From Arthrobacter ramosus (lineage in GTDB: Bacteria > Actinomycetota > Actinomycetes > Actinomycetales > Micrococcaceae), in assembly GCF_039535095.1 (NCBI RefSeq), contig NZ_BAAAWN010000001.1, positions 992,001-1,056,000 on the forward strand: a DNA stretch of 64,000 nucleotides, in the 5' to 3' direction. Below are positions 50,117-58,266 of the stretch, piece by piece. A model generated the notes under the pieces. That model worked only from the letters and a program-made list of their open reading frames with translations. It did no database searches and had not been told where the DNA came from. Each line of letters opens with the position of its first letter. The first letter of the stretch is position 1. A program made the position numbers and the translations under genes.

Positions 50117-52444
50117 ATGGCCGGGGACCTCGGCGCAGCTGCGGAAAATCCGCGGCGCATTGTGGTGATGGGCGTTTCCGGCTGCGGCAAGACAACCATC
50201 GGGGACCTCGTGGCCCGGGCTCTCGGAGTTCCGTTCCTCGACGGCGATTCGCTCCACCCGGTGGAAAACGTTGCCAAAATGGCCGCTGGAACCCCGCTCA
50301 CTGACGAAGACCGCTGGCCGTGGCTTGCGACGGTCGGCACCGAACTCGCCAACGCCGAAGACGGCGGGCTGGTGCTCGCCTGCTCCGCCCTCCGGCGCAG
50401 CTACCGTGATGCCATTCGTGAGAAAGCCCCGGACACCGTCTTCCTGCACCTGCACGGCAGCAAAGAGGTGCTGAGGGAACGGACAGAAGGGCGTTCCGGC
50501 CACTTCATGCCGCCTGCCCTCCTTGATTCGCAGCTCACCACCCTGGAACCGCTCGACGCCGACGAGGCCGGGTTTGTCGTGGACATCGCCGTCCCGGTAA
50601 GCGAGGTGGTCGCGGAAGCGCTGGCCGGGATTGCCGCCGTCGCAGGTTCCAAAGCTCCGGCGGGCGGTAGCGCCGCCGGTGCCGGGGGCACCCCAGCGCG
50701 GCAGTTCGACGTCGACCTCCAGTCGGCGCCGTTCAACCTCGACGACGACGCCGTTGCGTGGGTGGACTCCACCATCCGCGGCATGAGCCTCGAGGAGAAA
50801 ATCGGGCAGCTCTTCATCAATCACAATAACGATTACTCCCCGGAGTACCTCGACGGTGTACTGGAGAACTATCACGTTGGCGGGATGCGGTACAGGCCGG
50901 GTCCGTCCGCCGCTGTCCAGCAACACATCCGTTATGCGCAGTCCAAAACGCGGATCCCGCTCCTGGTGGCCTCCAACCCGGAAATGGGAGGAGCCGGAAG
51001 CTGCGACGACGGAACTTTTGTGTCGACCCACCTGCAGGCCGGTTCCCACCCGGATAAGTCCATCGCCAGGAAGATGGGCCAGGTGGCCGGTGTGGAAACC
51101 GCGGCTTTGGGCTGCAACTGGGCCTTCGCACCGATCGTGGACATCCACTACAACTGGCGCAACACGGTCATTTCCACCCGGGCCTTCGGCAACACACCGG
51201 AAATCGTGGTGGAGCGCGCCAAGGAGTACTTCGACGGCATCAGCGAATCGCCCACCGTCTGTGCTATCAAGCACTTCCCGGGCGACGGCGTGGACGAACG
51301 CGACCAGCACGTCGTCACTTCGTACAACACGCTCGGGTACGCGGAATGGAATTCCAGCTACGGGCACGTGTACCGGGAAATGATCGGCCACGGGGTCCAA
51401 TCCATCATGGTCGGACACATCGGGGCGCCGGAGCTCACACGGCATTTCCGTCCGGGGACGGAAGACAGGGACATACTTCCAGCCACCCTCGCTCCGGAGC
51501 TTCTCCAGGACTTGCTCCGTGGCGAGCTCGGCTTCAACGGCTTGATCCTCACTGATGCATCCCAAATGGTCGGCCTCACCCAGGCCAAGAAGCGCAAGGA
51601 CCTCGTTCCAGCCACCATCGCCGCCGGCTGCGACATGTTCCTGTTCTTCCGCAACCCGGCGGAGGACTTTCAGTACATGATGGACGGCTACAAGTCCGGC
51701 GTGATCACCGATCAGCGCCTGCATGACGCACTGCGCCGGATTCTGGGGTTGAAGGCCAGCCTGGGGCTGCACAAGAAACTGCCGGAAGAATTGACGCCGT
51801 CGCCTGAGGCACTGCGGCTGATCGGCAGCGAAGCCCACCTCGCCGTCGCCGCCGAAATCGCCGACAAGACCGTCACCCTGATCAAGGACACCGCCGGCAA
51901 CCTGCCCATCACGCCGGAAACGCATAAGCGCATTCGCCTGTACGGCATCTCGGGCGGTTCCGATTTCACCCGGGCGGATCCGCTGGCCTACCTGGATACG
52001 GTCAAGGAGGAACTTGAAATCGCCGGTTTCGAGGTCCACCTCTTTAAGACGGCGGAGCAGCGTGAAGCTGCGGGGGAGCCGGGCGTGAACTTCATGAGCG
52101 TCATATCCGACGAAGCCACCGGCGATTATGCGGACAAGTATGATGCCGCGTTCGTCTTCGCTTGCGTGTTGGGCTTTGCCCAGGAGGCGGCGATCCGCAT
52201 CAAGTGGTCCAGCCCCATGGCGGCGGAAATCCCTTGGTACGTCACAGAAGTCCCTACAGTGTTCGTCTCGCTGAACCAGCCGAACCACTTGATCGATGTG
52301 CCGATGGTCAAGACGGCCATCAATGCCCATGCAGGGACTCGGGAGGCCATCCGGGCTACCATCCAGAAAATCCAGGGCAAGTCCGAGTTCCAGGGAACGT
52401 TCAACGAAAACGTGTTCTGCGATTCATTCGACACCCGGCTTTAG
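50117..52444 (+). CDS. Gluconokinase-glycoside hydrolase family 3 fusion protein
   Basis: 775 residues in one unbroken frame from ATG 50117 (AGGA eight bases upstream; an in-frame ATG at 50096 overlaps manD). Residues 12-172 are a GntK-type kinase: Walker A GVSGCGKT (19-26), GDSLHPVENVAKMAAGTPLTDEDRWPWL, CSALRRSYRDAI, GHFMP. A Gly/Ala-rich linker spans about 175-196. Residues 205-775 are a GH3 hydrolase: KHFPGDG (385-391), nucleophile Asp480 in GLILTDAS. The hydrolase would release a sugar or uronate that feeds the neighbouring pathway. I know of no characterised protein with this pairing. Confidence 0.9.
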   Translation: MAGDLGAAAENPRRIVVMGVSGCGKTTIGDLVARALGVPFLDGDSLHPVENVAKMAAGTPLTDEDRWPWLATVGTELANAEDGGLVLACSALRRSYRDAIREKAPDTVFLHLHGSKEVLRERTEGRSGHFMPPALLDSQLTTLEPLDADEAGFVVDIAVPVSEVVAEALAGIAAVAGSKAPAGGSAAGAGGTPARQFDVDLQSAPFNLDDDAVAWVDSTIRGMSLEEKIGQLFINHNNDYSPEYLDGVLENYHVGGMRYRPGPSAAVQQHIRYAQSKTRIPLLVASNPEMGGAGSCDDGTFVSTHLQAGSHPDKSIARKMGQVAGVETAALGCNWAFAPIVDIHYNWRNTVISTRAFGNTPEIVVERAKEYFDGISESPTVCAIKHFPGDGVDERDQHVVTSYNTLGYAEWNSSYGHVYREMIGHGVQSIMVGHIGAPELTRHFRPGTEDRDILPATLAPELLQDLLRGELGFNGLILTDASQMVGLTQAKKRKDLVPATIAAGCDMFLFFRNPAEDFQYMMDGYKSGVITDQRLHDALRRILGLKASLGLHKKLPEELTPSPEALRLIGSEAHLAVAAEIADKTVTLIKDTAGNLPITPETHKRIRLYGISGGSDFTRADPLAYLDTVKEELEIAGFEVHLFKTAEQREAAGEPGVNFMSVISDEATGDYADKYDAAFVFACVLGFAQEAAIRIKWSSPMAAEIPWYVTEVPTVFVSLNQPNHLIDVPMVKTAINAHAGTREAIRATIQKIQGKSEFQGTFNENVFCDSFDTRL

Positions 52445-52507
52445 CCCGTGGCGGCCATTTCCCAGCTGCATGGGGAATGGCCGTCGAATGCCCGGTGGCC
52501 GGAATGA

Positions 52508-52540
52508 TGGAGCTATGGAGTTCGAATCTCCTGACCTCCA
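52508..52540 (-). other. tRNA-Ala 3'-end-like sequence, inverted and scrambled
   Basis: Read on the minus strand, its ends (GAGGTCAGGAG and TAGCTCCA) equal those of the tRNA-Ala remnant at 19691-19721, while the self-complementary T-arm core GGAGTTCGAATCTCC is in the opposite orientation. No cloverleaf can be drawn around it on either strand. It may be a second, decayed attachment scar or a recombination product at the palindromic T-arm. Confidence 0.45.
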
Positions 52541-52571
52541 TATTGTCGATGCCTCGCAGTAGTATTCGGGC

Positions 52572-52841
52572 ATGCCTGACCAGCCCGAATATCCCGCGCC
52601 GTTGAATTCAGTCGGCGCCCCGCCGCCGCGGCAAACGGAGCCGCTGTCAACCGTTTCAAGGGTGCCCGTTATCGCCAAGCTCGTTTGGCCGAAGTACCTT
52701 CAATACGTTCCGGCCATGGTCACCCGGACGTCCGAGGGCAAGGTCCTGGTGCAATGGTGGCCGAATCCCTTCGGATCGGCCACCAGATTGACTTGGCTAA
52801 AGGATACGGACGTGAGGGCCGAGCTGCGCTACGAGCGTTGA
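52572..52841 (+). CDS. Small hypothetical protein
   Basis: 89 residues. Pro-rich N-terminus, then a compact segment VIAKLVWPKYLQYVPAMVTRTSEGKVLVQWWPNPFGSATRLTWLKDTDVRAELRYER. No domain recognised. Composition and third-position GC fit a real gene, and it ends 1 base before the stop of the convergent SRAP gene. No strong ribosome-binding site is visible. Confidence 0.5.
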   Translation: MPDQPEYPAPLNSVGAPPPRQTEPLSTVSRVPVIAKLVWPKYLQYVPAMVTRTSEGKVLVQWWPNPFGSATRLTWLKDTDVRAELRYER

Positions 52842-52842
52842 G

Positions 52843-53577
52843 TCAGGCGGCCGGGTTCGCGATGTCCACCAACTTGGTGTTGTCGTCCACGAGTTCCACG
52901 GGCCTCATTGTCCATGACGACGCCAAGCCATACGCATCGCCCAGCACGGCGTCCAGCAGGGCCTGGCCCCTGGTTTCCTTGGGGTCGATCCAATCGTTGA
53001 TCATGTCCGGAGAAATCGGGACCGGGATCCGGTCATGCAAATTGTGCAGTCTTTCGTGAACGCCTTCCGGAGGGGAATCCATGGTCAGGATCGAGCAGGA
53101 CAAGCGCCACGCGCCGGGCGCGGACTTGTCCTCGATGCTCTCGTCGCGCCATGGCGCAAACAATCCGGCGAAGGTAATCAGCTCATCCTGCGGTTCGACG
53201 ATGTAGCGCTGCTTCGGATCCTTGCGGCCGGGACCCGATTTCTTCCACTCGTAGTAGGCAGAGGCCGGGACGACCGCCCGCCATTTGGGCAGAGACGCCC
53301 TGAATACCGGGATTGCCCCGGCGGTTTCCGAGCGCGCATTCCAGGTGGGTACTTTCGAATCGAAGGACTTGGAGAATGTTGGAACCAAGCCCCACCGCCC
53401 GGCCGCGAGCTCGCGTCCGACTGAACCGTCCCCGGCCCGTCCCCTCAGAAAGACCACAGGGTCAGTCGGGTTGATCTGGAGCGTTGGCGAGGGGTAGTCG
53501 GTATCACCGCGCAGCACGGCACCGAGCTTCCTCGAGAGATAGTCTGCTTCGAAACCGACACTGAACCGACCGCACAT
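52843..53577 (-). CDS. SOS response-associated peptidase (SRAP/YedK/HMCES)
   Basis: 244 residues from the ATG at 53577; the frame extends upstream but MCGRF must be the N-terminus because Cys2 is the catalytic residue after Met removal. QINPTDP (Asn), WNARSETA (Arg), ASAYYEWKKSG (Glu) and HDRIPVPI (His) complete the active site. SRAP proteins form a covalent DNA-protein crosslink with abasic sites in single-stranded DNA, protecting them during replication. Stand-alone gene. Confidence 0.95.
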   Translation of the reverse strand: MCGRFSVGFEADYLSRKLGAVLRGDTDYPSPTLQINPTDPVVFLRGRAGDGSVGRELAAGRWGLVPTFSKSFDSKVPTWNARSETAGAIPVFRASLPKWRAVVPASAYYEWKKSGPGRKDPKQRYIVEPQDELITFAGLFAPWRDESIEDKSAPGAWRLSCSILTMDSPPEGVHERLHNLHDRIPVPISPDMINDWIDPKETRGQALLDAVLGDAYGLASSWTMRPVELVDDNTKLVDIANPAA

Positions 53578-53683
53578 ATCGACATTCTCGCTTAGCGCCT
53601 GGGACAACGCCAGTCGCAGAAGCCCATACTGGAGCAAGATGGAAGAACCCGCATCCTCACACCCCGGACATCTGGAGGGCCCC

Positions 53684-54220
53684 ATGAGCAACCCCCGCGG
53701 CGAGGACGCGCCGCCGGCCAAGGGCGGCCCCGCCCATTTGGCCGGACCGGTGCTGGCAGGAGTGCTCCCGAACCAGCCTGTCACAGTGATTGAGAAAGCC
53801 GCCGAAGTAGCAATCAGCGCCGGATTGGAACTGGTCCTGGCCTTCGCTGATGTCACGAGCTTCCCGGCGGCAGGGGACCGGGATGGGCATCTGGCGGCCC
53901 AAGCGATCGACCCGGACGGAATCGACGACGACGCCGCGGCCATCTCGGAGTCGCTCCAATCCCGCATCGCGGATCAACTCGACGGAACGGGTGTGCGGTG
54001 GACCTTTGTGACCCTGGCCGGCGAGCCTGCCCGGTCGCTTGGCCGATATGCAGCGAGTATCAACGCTTCCATGATCGTCGTGGGAACCAAGGAACATGGC
54101 CTTGGCCCGAAGTTTGAAGGACTCGTCACCGGATCGGTAGCCTTGCATCTGGCACATCGCCAGAACTGCCCCGTGCTCATGGTTCCCTTGGGCCGCCACG
54201 ACCCAAGCAGGGATCAATGA
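53684..54220 (+). CDS. Universal stress protein (UspA) domain protein
   Basis: 178 residues from ATG 53684, preceded by GGAGG; a start at 53639 is also open. One USP domain: VLAGVLPNQPVTVIEKAAEVAISAGLELVLAFADVT, a central helix pair, then IVVGTKEHGLGPKFEGLVTGSVALHLAHRQNCPVLMVP, where the G-2x-G-9x-G(S/T) ATP motif is approximated. Stop overlaps the crcB start (ATGA 54217-54220). Operon with two fluoride-channel genes. Confidence 0.88.
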   Translation: MSNPRGEDAPPAKGGPAHLAGPVLAGVLPNQPVTVIEKAAEVAISAGLELVLAFADVTSFPAAGDRDGHLAAQAIDPDGIDDDAAAISESLQSRIADQLDGTGVRWTFVTLAGEPARSLGRYAASINASMIVVGTKEHGLGPKFEGLVTGSVALHLAHRQNCPVLMVPLGRHDPSRDQ

Positions 54221-54717
54221 AGGAAAGCAGCACCGCGCCACCGGGAGCCCAAACCCAGACGGCACCCCCGGACCGGCACCCGCACCGCCCCCTCCATCTG
54301 CACGGTCGGTTCGTGCTGCTTGTGGCGGCCGGCGGAATCCTGGGGGCTTTGAGCCGCTACGGGTTCGGCATGGCCCTTCCGGCGCCAAATGCGTGGCCGC
54401 TGCCCACCCTGCTTATCAATCTGTCCGGTGCGCTCGCGCTTGGCTGGCTCCTCGAAGTGCTCGCCCGAAGCGGGCCCGACGCCGGTCTCCGCCGGATTGC
54501 CCGCTTGGGCATTGGAAGTGGTTTCCTTGGGGCCTACACCACTTACAGCACCTTGGCGCTGGACTCGGTGCATCTCTTCGGAGCAGGACGCGGGATGGAC
54601 GCTATGTGGTATCTGGTAGCCAGCCTGCTGGGCGGTGTCGTGGCCACAACCCTGGGGATTTGGCTTGGGGCGCTCCAGCACCGGTCCGCCCGTCAAGGGC
54701 AGAAGGCCCAGCCATGA
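54217..54717 (+). CDS. crcB: CrcB/FluC fluoride channel, subunit 1
   Basis: 166 residues. A hydrophilic extension of about 35 residues precedes four helices. GGILGALSRYGFG, TLLINLSGALALGWL and GFLGAYTTYSTLALDSV are the fluoride-channel signatures, with the central Asn and the Thr/Ser-rich helix break. Exports fluoride from the cytoplasm. Overlaps the second crcB by 4 bp; paired genes in Actinobacteria are thought to form heterodimeric channels. Confidence 0.94.
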   Translation: MKESSTAPPGAQTQTAPPDRHPHRPLHLHGRFVLLVAAGGILGALSRYGFGMALPAPNAWPLPTLLINLSGALALGWLLEVLARSGPDAGLRRIARLGIGSGFLGAYTTYSTLALDSVHLFGAGRGMDAMWYLVASLLGGVVATTLGIWLGALQHRSARQGQKAQP

Positions 54718-55082
54718 CCCTCCTTCTCATAGCGCTCGCGGGCGGGGCGGGCGCCGCCGCACGTTTCGTGGTGGATGGGGTGGTCCGTTCCTGGGCCAGG
54801 ACTGCGCTGCCGCTGGGAACGATCTTCATCAACCTCTCCGGGTCGCTGCTCATGGGGATCCTGGCGGGACTGGTCATGGCACATCAGGCTCCCGAATCCC
54901 TTCAGTTGATTCTGGGCACTGGATTCCTCGGCGGGTACACGACTTTCAGCACGGCAAGCTTGGAGACCGTCAGGCTTGTCCAGAGCGGCCGGACAGGCCT
55001 TGCCCTCCTCAACGGAGTGGGCACTATGGCGGCATGCGTCGGAGCCGCGGCAGCCGGCGTCGGGCTGGTCTTGTTGTTCTGA
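54714..55082 (+). CDS. crcB: CrcB/FluC fluoride channel, subunit 2
   Basis: 122 residues, ATG 54714 overlapping the previous stop. Four helices; GGAGAAARFVVDG, TIFINLSGSLLMGIL and GFLGGYTTFSTASLETV match FluC. Shorter than its partner and without an N-terminal extension. No fluoride riboswitch is recognisable upstream of the operon. Confidence 0.94.
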   Translation: MTLLLIALAGGAGAAARFVVDGVVRSWARTALPLGTIFINLSGSLLMGILAGLVMAHQAPESLQLILGTGFLGGYTTFSTASLETVRLVQSGRTGLALLNGVGTMAACVGAAAAGVGLVLLF

Positions 55083-55317
55083 AATGGCGCGTCAGCTATA
55101 CAGCCCCGCCAGCGACTCAACAATGCGTTTCGCGCTTCCGTGGCGGGTCCTTCTTCGACCAGGCCGCATTGACGGGAACAGGCTCTGCCCTACGTGGCGG
55201 ATTTGATCGCGTTGCGCCGGGTCCCTCCCAGCTGTTCGGTGTGCTGCTGTTGCCGGGTGGAAACGGTAAGGCCCACTCCCGTTCGGGCGTCCACCTCGCG
55301 GGCCGCGGCGGGCAGTG
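55083..55317. other. Intergenic stretch after the crcB pair
   Basis: About 235 bases with no supported gene. Together with the uncertain reading frames at 55318-55778 it forms a 770-base region of low gene content between two clear operons. Confidence 0.35.
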
Positions 55318-55494
55318 TCAGGCCCCAGCCTGCTTCAGGGCCTGCTCCTCGTGTCGGTAGCCGACCGTCTCGTAAGCTACGACGATGAGCGCGGGCGAGG
55401 CAGCGACGAGGAGCAGCGTGGTGCCCACGCTCGCACCGAGGCCCACCGCGACTACCGCAGATACAAGGACGAGCGCGGCCGCGCTGACAGTCAA
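55318..55494 (-). CDS. Possible small membrane protein
   Basis: 58 codons from a TTG at 55494; an in-frame stop lies nine codons upstream. Text SAAALVLVSAVVAVGLGASV and TTLLLVAASPALIVVAYETV gives two hydrophobic helices, ending YRHEEQALKQAGA. The third codon positions are GC-rich as in real genes here. No ATG or clear ribosome site, so it may be a remnant. Family not recognised. Confidence 0.4.
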   Translation of the reverse strand: MTVSAAALVLVSAVVAVGLGASVGTTLLLVAASPALIVVAYETVGYRHEEQALKQAGA

Positions 55495-55532
55495 TCGGCA
55501 GCCACGACCGTACGGCTCTCACAACGTCGGCC

Positions 55533-55778
55533 GTGGGATTCGTTTCTGTCCTTGAAGCCGGTTTCAATGGCGGCAGCTTCCTCAATTACGGCGAGGACTA
55601 CAGCTCGATGTTCATGGCCTCGCTCTTCGCCGTGGCCACGGGCAGCTACGCCTTCGGCGTCTACCTGCTGGGTCGTCGCGAGCGGCAGCCGCAGGTAGTC
55701 GCCGGTGAAAGCCGGACTCGCCGCACGCCGGGCTTCCGTCGCCACAAGCCCCCGTCACGCCCGCCAGCCGGTCCGTGA
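55533..55778 (+). CDS. Possible membrane protein fragment
   Basis: From GTG 55533 the frame reads VGFVSVLEAGFNGGSFLNYGEDYSSMFMASLFAVATGSYAFGVYLLGR in two hydrophobic blocks, then a basic tail. The first part looks like the end of a small membrane protein and the open frame extends upstream to about 55491 without ATG. Uncertain whether it is a short gene or a truncated one. Confidence 0.4.
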   Translation: MGFVSVLEAGFNGGSFLNYGEDYSSMFMASLFAVATGSYAFGVYLLGRRERQPQVVAGESRTRRTPGFRRHKPPSRPPAGP

Positions 55779-55850
55779 GCGGGCAACCCGCTGGCAGTAT
55801 GCTGCGTTCTGAGGCTTTCTTGGTGTGCCATCGATTTTGGGGGTAGGGGT

Positions 55851-57101
55851 ATGCGTTTCTCCGGGGTTCTAGCTGTGGCCGCCGTTGGCGGCATTCTGTT
55901 GGTTGGTGCTGGTCCTGCGATTGCGTCGGGGGATGTCGTGGACGTCGGGGGAACTCCGCTTTGCGTGGTCGTGGACGCAGACGGCACCGCCTATATCGGC
56001 GACTACTCCTGGGGCGGAGGGGTGAACGTTCTCCCTGCGGGGGCGAACAAGCCGTCCCGGACTCTGACGACCGGCTACGGCGCGGCGGGAATGGCCCTAT
56101 CCGCCGATGGCACTTTGTATGTCGAAGGGTGGGACTCTGCCAAGCAGCAGGAGAAGCTCGGCGTGATCCCGAAGGGCTCCTCCGGCGTGACGCGCACGAT
56201 TGCCCTCACCCCGGGCGCCCACCTCATCGCCGCGGCCCCGGACGGGACGGTGTTTGTTCCTAACCCCGACCTTGGCACGGTCTCGGTCATCCCGCCCGGA
56301 GCTGACGCGCCGGCGCGCGAGATCATCGTCGGAGTGAATCCCAGGGAAGTGGCCGTCGCCAAGGACGGCACTGCCTACGTGACCAACCAGAATGACGGGA
56401 CGGTCTCGGTGATCCCTGCCGGCGCGAGCAGGGTCTCACGCACCATCCAGGTCAGCTCCACGCCCGGGCGGACGAGCGACCCGCACGGGATCGCGGTCGG
56501 GCCGGACGGCACCGTGTACGTCACCAATATCACGGCAAACGACGTCGCCGTGATCAAGCCCGGAGGCGCAGCGGTCGCCTACCGCGTGGCGGTGCCCGGG
56601 GGACCGAAGGAAGTCGCCGTCGGTTCGGACGGAGCTGTCTACGTCCTCTACATGGCCAACGGCTTATCCGTCATCCGACCTGGCGGAACGAGCGTTTCGC
56701 TCGGCCTGCCCGCGGGCCAGGACCCAGGGCATCTCGCCCTCGAACCCGACGGGTCCCTCATCGTCACCAACACAACTGCCAAATCCGTGGCTGTCTTCCC
56801 GTCCCAGGTACTCCACGCCTTCCAGCCGCCCCAGTCCACAGCTCAGGCGGCCCAGCCGCAGGGCGAGAACCCGGGTCCGACGGCACAGGTACCGTCCGAC
56901 AACGCGGGGGCCGGCTTCTGGTCCAGCATTCCGGCAGTCCTTGGCGTTGTCGTCGCGGCGGTGCTGATAGGCGCTGCCGCACTGGTCCTGACAGCCAGAC
57001 GGAGCAATCGTTTGAGAGCCCGCGAGGTTCTGGCATCTTCACTGGCGCCGGCAGAGAGGCCGGAAGAACTCCGCATCCTCTCGGATCAAGAGCAGGGCTG
57101 A
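55851..57101 (+). CDS. Secreted/anchored NHL-YVTN-type beta-propeller protein
   Basis: 416 residues. Signal peptide 1-25 (LAVAAVGGILLVGAGPAIAS). Repeats of the type 'DGTVYVTN...VSVIPAGA' fill 30-325, about seven blades each ending in an I-x-P-G-G/A unit. A Gln/Pro-rich linker (330-355) leads to one membrane helix (about 360-382) and a basic cytoplasmic tail. It is probably an exported propeller held at the membrane. No enzymatic residues seen. Confidence 0.85.
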   Translation: MRFSGVLAVAAVGGILLVGAGPAIASGDVVDVGGTPLCVVVDADGTAYIGDYSWGGGVNVLPAGANKPSRTLTTGYGAAGMALSADGTLYVEGWDSAKQQEKLGVIPKGSSGVTRTIALTPGAHLIAAAPDGTVFVPNPDLGTVSVIPPGADAPAREIIVGVNPREVAVAKDGTAYVTNQNDGTVSVIPAGASRVSRTIQVSSTPGRTSDPHGIAVGPDGTVYVTNITANDVAVIKPGGAAVAYRVAVPGGPKEVAVGSDGAVYVLYMANGLSVIRPGGTSVSLGLPAGQDPGHLALEPDGSLIVTNTTAKSVAVFPSQVLHAFQPPQSTAQAAQPQGENPGPTAQVPSDNAGAGFWSSIPAVLGVVVAAVLIGAAALVLTARRSNRLRAREVLASSLAPAERPEELRILSDQEQG

Positions 57102-57154
57102 GGGTCCCAACGAACGACGGGATGTCGCGTTGAGGGATCCGCCTACGAGCCGCG

Positions 57155-57706
57155 ATGATTTGCCCGGCTCTCGTCGCGACGCTGTCGCTTGCAGGCTGCG
57201 ACAGAACACCGATGGACAGCACCACAGGAGCGCCGACCAGAACGCCTACCCCAGCGGCCAGCACTTCCGCAGCCTTCCATCCCGGCGGCAGTGTGTCGGT
57301 GGGATGCGATGCGGCCAGGTCCACAAACCCGACAGAGCCCCCGCCAAACCCTGCCGATGATCTGGTCATCGGCCCGTTGGTGTACCCCGGATTGGGAAAC
57401 GGCTACAACTATGGTTTCGGCCCTCACATTGACGCCGACGGCATAGCGTTTTTCAAGGAAGGTGCGGAACTGCCGGCCGACACCACGGTAACCGTTTCGA
57501 TAGGCGCTCCGGCGCGGACCTGGGCCGGCATCCTGATCGAGTCCGGCCCTGCAGCCGGCTACTCCTCGGTCACCTACCGGAGCTGTTCATCCAAGTCCCA
57601 GTCGGGGCGCGTGTCCTGTCCACTAACCTCCGCGCCCGGGTCCTGCGGTGCCGGTGCGGCTTCCAAATGGAAAAACCGCACTGACCCACCCACTTACCTT
57701 CATTAG
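57155..57706 (+). CDS. Putative small lipoprotein, possibly degraded
   Basis: 183 codons from ATG 57155. ATLSLAGCDR near residue 15 looks like a lipobox with Cys15, although the preceding signal is very short and lacks basic residues. A Thr/Pro-rich spacer leads to a compact domain (PADDLVIGPLVYPGLGNGYNYGF and TTVTVSIGAPARTWAGILIESG). After about residue 145 the sequence turns Ser/Cys-rich and unlike the rest, suggesting a frameshift. The gene ends within four bases of the palindrome at 57702. Confidence 0.5.
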   Translation: MICPALVATLSLAGCDRTPMDSTTGAPTRTPTPAASTSAAFHPGGSVSVGCDAARSTNPTEPPPNPADDLVIGPLVYPGLGNGYNYGFGPHIDADGIAFFKEGAELPADTTVTVSIGAPARTWAGILIESGPAAGYSSVTYRSCSSKSQSGRVSCPLTSAPGSCGAGAASKWKNRTDPPTYLH

Positions 57707-57723
57707 TAAGTATACTTAGTAAT
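57702..57723. promoter_or_regulatory. TAAG-type palindrome, copy 4
   Basis: TAAGTATACTTA at 57707-57718 is a perfect palindrome; with flanking ATTAG and GTAAT it reaches 22 bases with one mismatched pair. It lies 52 bases upstream of the small lmo0937-type gene at 57775 and matches the copies at 33582, 36907 and 37106. Confidence 0.65.
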
Positions 57724-57774
57724 GAATGCCCTAGGCCGCCGGCCTGGGTACGCAAACAAACGAGGGAGACTCAC

Positions 57775-57921
57775 ATGTTGCTTTGGATAGCCATCATTAT
57801 CGCCGTTCTCTGGCTTCTCGGCTTTATCGGCAACATCGGCGGTGGGCTCATTCACCTGCTTTTGGTTGTTGCCGTCGTCGTGCTGATTTTCCACTTCATC
57901 CGCGGCAGGTCACGCGTATAA
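57775..57921 (+). CDS. lmo0937-family small membrane protein
   Basis: 48 residues, almost entirely two hydrophobic helices: LLWIAIIIAVLWLLGFIG, then a short GGGLIHLL turn and VVAVVVLIFHFIRG with a basic end. GAGGGAG lies upstream of the ATG. This matches the tiny lmo0937/LMO0937-type family, often induced in stress responses of Gram-positive bacteria. Followed by the terminator at 57938-57978. Confidence 0.85.
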   Translation: MLLWIAIIIAVLWLLGFIGNIGGGLIHLLLVVAVVVLIFHFIRGRSRV

Positions 57922-57937
57922 CGACGAACCTTTGCTC

Positions 57938-57978
57938 CGACGCTGGGACCCCTTATTCGACAAGGGGTCCCGGCGTCG
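57938..57978 (+). terminator. Hairpin terminator after the lmo0937-type gene
   Basis: A 17-bp stem with one G-T pair: CGACGCTGGGACCCCTT at 57938-57954 pairs with 57962-57978 over a seven-base loop. No T-tract follows, as is common in high-GC bacteria. The 288 bases from here to 58266 hold no recognised gene. Confidence 0.8.
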
Positions 57979-58266
57979 TCGTTCGGCGTTAGCCCGGCCC
58001 TCGTAGGCCACGTCGTGCAAGCGGACCACTTGCCCGCCGGGCGCAGCGCGAAGACAGTGTGCTGCAGCGACTTCGATGAGGTCTGCATGGGCTTCCGAAG
58101 AGAAGGGCGGCGCTCAATGCCCAGATTGCAATTCGTTTCCCGCAAGTCATGTCGAAATCATTCGTGGGCTCCGGTGGGAAGTCAGGGCCACCGCCTGGGC
58201 GGAGGGCATATCGCAATCTCATGGCCGGGCGCCTAAAGCCGCTGAGCAGTCCCGTTAGCCGATCGC

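Noticed and set aside
50018..52330. 770-codon open frame on the minus strand opposite the kinase-GH3 gene
   Set aside because: High-GC genes produce long antisense frames. This one lacks any domain, ribosome site or sensible composition, and the plus frame carries all family motifs.
53580..53683. Fluoride riboswitch upstream of the USP-crcB operon
   Set aside because: The characteristic conserved core could not be found by eye in this short leader.
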